Source of the DNA: Tropicibacter sp. R16_0
GTDB lineage: Bacteria > Pseudomonadota > Alphaproteobacteria > Rhodobacterales > Rhodobacteraceae
NCBI RefSeq assembly: GCF_017743935.1
Contig: NZ_JAGHRE010000008.1
Location: forward strand, 226,030 to 290,029
Direction of reading: 5' to 3'
DNA: 64,000 nucleotides
The notes beneath the pieces are model-generated. The model did not search any database and was not told the DNA's origin. It saw nothing but the letters and a program-made list of their open reading frames with translations. The first letter of the stretch is position 1, and each line of letters opens with the position of its first letter. A program made the translations under genes and the position numbers. Shown here in pieces: positions 62,250-64,000 of the stretch.

Positions 62250-62450
62250 CAATCGGGGTTTTGCGCGACTCTTTCGGCGCTTGCAGGGGGTCGTGACGCA
62301 AAAACAGGCAGAAGAAAACAGCCCTCGGGCCGTGAAACAGATGTCTGCTTCGTCCTGTCCTAATCAATGCCGCGGAAAGATCGACTTTGGTTTGAGGGGC
62401 CTGTCTCTTAAGCCTCACCAAAGACTCATCAATTATCCAAGTGAAGCTTT

Positions 62451-63908
62451 ATGGCCCAGGTACGAACCGAAACGGATTCGATTGGCGGTATCGAACTGCC
62501 CGCATCTTGTCTGTACGGCATTCAAACAGAACGCGCGCGTCAGAACTTTCCGATCACGGGCGTACGCCTGTCGCAGTTTCCAAGCCTTGTGTCGGCGCTG
62601 GCCATGGTCAAAAGCGCCGCTGCACGCGCCAACGCCGAGATTGGCGCTCTGGACACTCACAAAGCTCACGCGATTGTCGGGGTTTGCGACGACATCATTG
62701 CGGGTCACCATCACGCACATTTCGTGGTCGACATGATCCAGGGCGGTGCTGGAACCTCGACAAACATGAATGCCAATGAGGTGATCGCCAACCTGGCCCT
62801 GGTCAACCTGGGGCATGCGCCCGGCAGTTACGACCACCTTCATCCCAACGATGACGTCAACCACGGCCAATCGACAAACGATGTCTACCCAACTGCTGTT
62901 CGCTTGGCGGTGCTGTCGCATGCCGCCCCCTTATGTGAAGCCCTGGCACGCTTGAAAGCTGCGTTCGAAGACAAGGCGTCCGAGTTTGCAGGCATCGCCA
63001 AGGTTGGCCGCACGCAGCTTCAGGATGCGGTGCCAATGTCATTGGGGGCAGAGTTCCGATCCTTTGCCGTAACCTTGGGCGAAGATATTGACCGAATTCA
63101 CGAGATCGGTCGGTTGCTGACCGAGATCAACCTCGGCGGCACCGCCATTGGGACGCGGGTCAACGCCGAGGCCGGGTACGATACACGTGCAGTTGCGCAT
63201 CTGGCAAAGATCTCGGGCTTCGATCTGAAACAGGCCAGCGACCTGATCGAAGCCTCTTCGGACCTCGGCGGCTTTGTGACGTTTTCGGGGATCTTGAAGC
63301 GGGTCGCGGTGAAGTTGTCGAAAATCTGCAATGACCTCAGGCTGTTGTCGTCAGGTCCACGCGCCGGGTTCGGCGAGATCATATTACCTCCGGTTCAGGC
63401 GGGATCGTCGATCATGCCGGGCAAGGTGAACCCGGTCATTCCCGAGGTGGTGAACCAGGTCTGCTATCAGGTGATCGGCAATGATCTGACGGTCACGATG
63501 GCGGCAGAGGCCGGGCAATTGCAATTGAACGCGATGGAGCCGGTGGTTGCGTATAACCTGCTGAACTCTCTGACAATCCTGACAAATGCCATTGATGTTC
63601 TGACCGACAAATGTGTGACGGGCATTCAGGCAGACGCTGATCGCTGCGCGGCCTTGCTGGACCACAGCCTGGTTCTGGTCACCGCGCTTGCTCCGCACAT
63701 AGGGTATGACGCCGCGGCCAAGATTGCCAAACAGGCGCTTGTCAGCGGCTGTTCCATTCGCCAAGTTGCCGTCGAAAGCGGAATATTGCCCAATGAACAA
63801 CTGACCGAACTCCTGTCGCCCGACGCAATGTTGGGACAGGGAACCCCTAAAGACTTCAACACAGGAGAATGCGATGAAGGTACTTGTGCCTGTCAAGCGC
63901 GTGATTGA
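62451..63908 (+). CDS. aspA: aspartate ammonia-lyase (class II fumarase/aspartase family)
   Basis: This 485-residue lyase has the superfamily signature [20 protein letters not shown] near residue 318, [20 protein letters not shown] near residue 97, and [17 protein letters not shown] near residue 138. The start [13 protein letters not shown] and the motif order favour aspartase over fumarase. It would release ammonia from aspartate to give fumarate and so feed amino nitrogen compounds into the TCA cycle. Its last 35 bases overlap the etfB start, which is unusual. Confidence 0.85.
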   Translation: MAQVRTETDSIGGIELPASCLYGIQTERARQNFPITGVRLSQFPSLVSALAMVKSAAARANAEIGALDTHKAHAIVGVCDDIIAGHHHAHFVVDMIQGGAGTSTNMNANEVIANLALVNLGHAPGSYDHLHPNDDVNHGQSTNDVYPTAVRLAVLSHAAPLCEALARLKAAFEDKASEFAGIAKVGRTQLQDAVPMSLGAEFRSFAVTLGEDIDRIHEIGRLLTEINLGGTAIGTRVNAEAGYDTRAVAHLAKISGFDLKQASDLIEASSDLGGFVTFSGILKRVAVKLSKICNDLRLLSSGPRAGFGEIILPPVQAGSSIMPGKVNPVIPEVVNQVCYQVIGNDLTVTMAAEAGQLQLNAMEPVVAYNLLNSLTILTNAIDVLTDKCVTGIQADADRCAALLDHSLVLVTALAPHIGYDAAAKIAKQALVSGCSIRQVAVESGILPNEQLTELLSPDAMLGQGTPKDFNTGECDEGTCACQARD

Positions 63909-64000
63909 CTACAATGTGAAGGTTCGCGTTAACGCGGATGGTAGCGGTGTCGATCTCGCCAATGTCAAAATGTCGATGAACCCGTTCGACGAGATTGCAG
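63874..64000 (+). CDS. etfB: electron transfer flavoprotein beta subunit, 3' end outside window
   Basis: ATG 63874 follows ACAGGAGAATGCG, which lies inside the end of aspA. The visible 42 codons, [19 protein letters not shown] and on to [10 protein letters not shown], are the conserved opening of EtfB. With EtfA it would accept electrons from flavoprotein dehydrogenases and pass them to ETF-ubiquinone oxidoreductase. TMADH-like demethylases are known ETF users, so the location is suggestive. Confidence 0.93.
   Translation, partial: MKVLVPVKRVIDYNVKVRVNADGSGVDLANVKMSMNPFDEIA

Overview
The window reads as a chromosomal segment of a marine alphaproteobacterium of the Roseobacter group (Rhodobacteraceae, Ruegeria-like). 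This is inferred from the moderately high GC, the leuC/leuD/leuB neighbourhood, the many uptake and catabolic operons (HAAT-type and polyamine-type ABC transporters, pobA, sulfatase, TMADH-like flavoenzymes) and the Anbu gene set. The species was not identified by any search.

Region 1 (1-10.7 kb) is housekeeping. It holds leuC (5' end outside the window), an HdeD-like membrane protein, a DXD glycosyltransferase-like gene and leuD, all on one strand and ending at a clear terminator. Then come an unknown membrane protein, an exported EEP-family hydrolase, a NAD-binding epimerase divergent from a LysR regulator, a peroxiredoxin-like protein, leuB and a Na/Pi-cotransporter-family protein.

Region 2 (10.8-18.1 kb) is a genomic island in tRNA-Pro(CGG). 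The 3' half of the tRNA and its terminator are repeated 7,026 bases downstream. Next to the intact tRNA lies a tyrosine recombinase broken by an in-frame amber codon. Cargo is a Tat-exported dioxygenase-fold protein, a ferric-reductase-like membrane protein and the four-gene Anbu (ancestral proteasome) operon. Beyond the distal repeat sits a second decayed integrase tail at exactly the same distance from the repeat, which points to tandem integrations.

Region 3 (18.2-30.1 kb) holds a FAS1-RTX secreted protein and an 11-gene minus-strand operon. The operon has a HAAT/Liv ABC importer (binding protein, two ATPases, two permeases), an alpha/beta hydrolase, a TetR regulator, an enoyl-CoA hydratase, an acyl-CoA ligase and two MaoC-like proteins. 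It looks like uptake and CoA-dependent breakdown of an unidentified carboxylic acid. A 20-base palindrome 35 bases upstream of the first gene is a candidate TetR operator.

Region 4 (30.3-43.5 kb) has three parts. A redox-domain/hybrid histidine kinase pair is divergent from a LuxR-type response regulator, followed by a class IV aminotransferase. A BTAD-type regulator is divergent from a two-gene unit encoding a (Gly-Gly-Gly-Ile)x12 PAP2-phosphatase protein and a subtilisin-like protease. An AbrB-type membrane protein is divergent from a sulfatase.

Region 5 (43.6-64 kb) holds pobA and a large catabolic block. Two copies of a divergent [TMADH-like flavoenzyme | LuxR regulator] module flank a flavin monooxygenase, RidA, a DUF1028 protein, an aldehyde dehydrogenase, a LysR regulator, an ArgE-like deacylase, a small membrane protein and a cupin. 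A PotABCD-type importer, aspartate ammonia-lyase and the start of etfB follow. Together these suggest import, ring or chain oxidation, deacylation and N-demethylation of a nitrogen compound to an amino acid. That pathway is an inference, not something the sequence proves.
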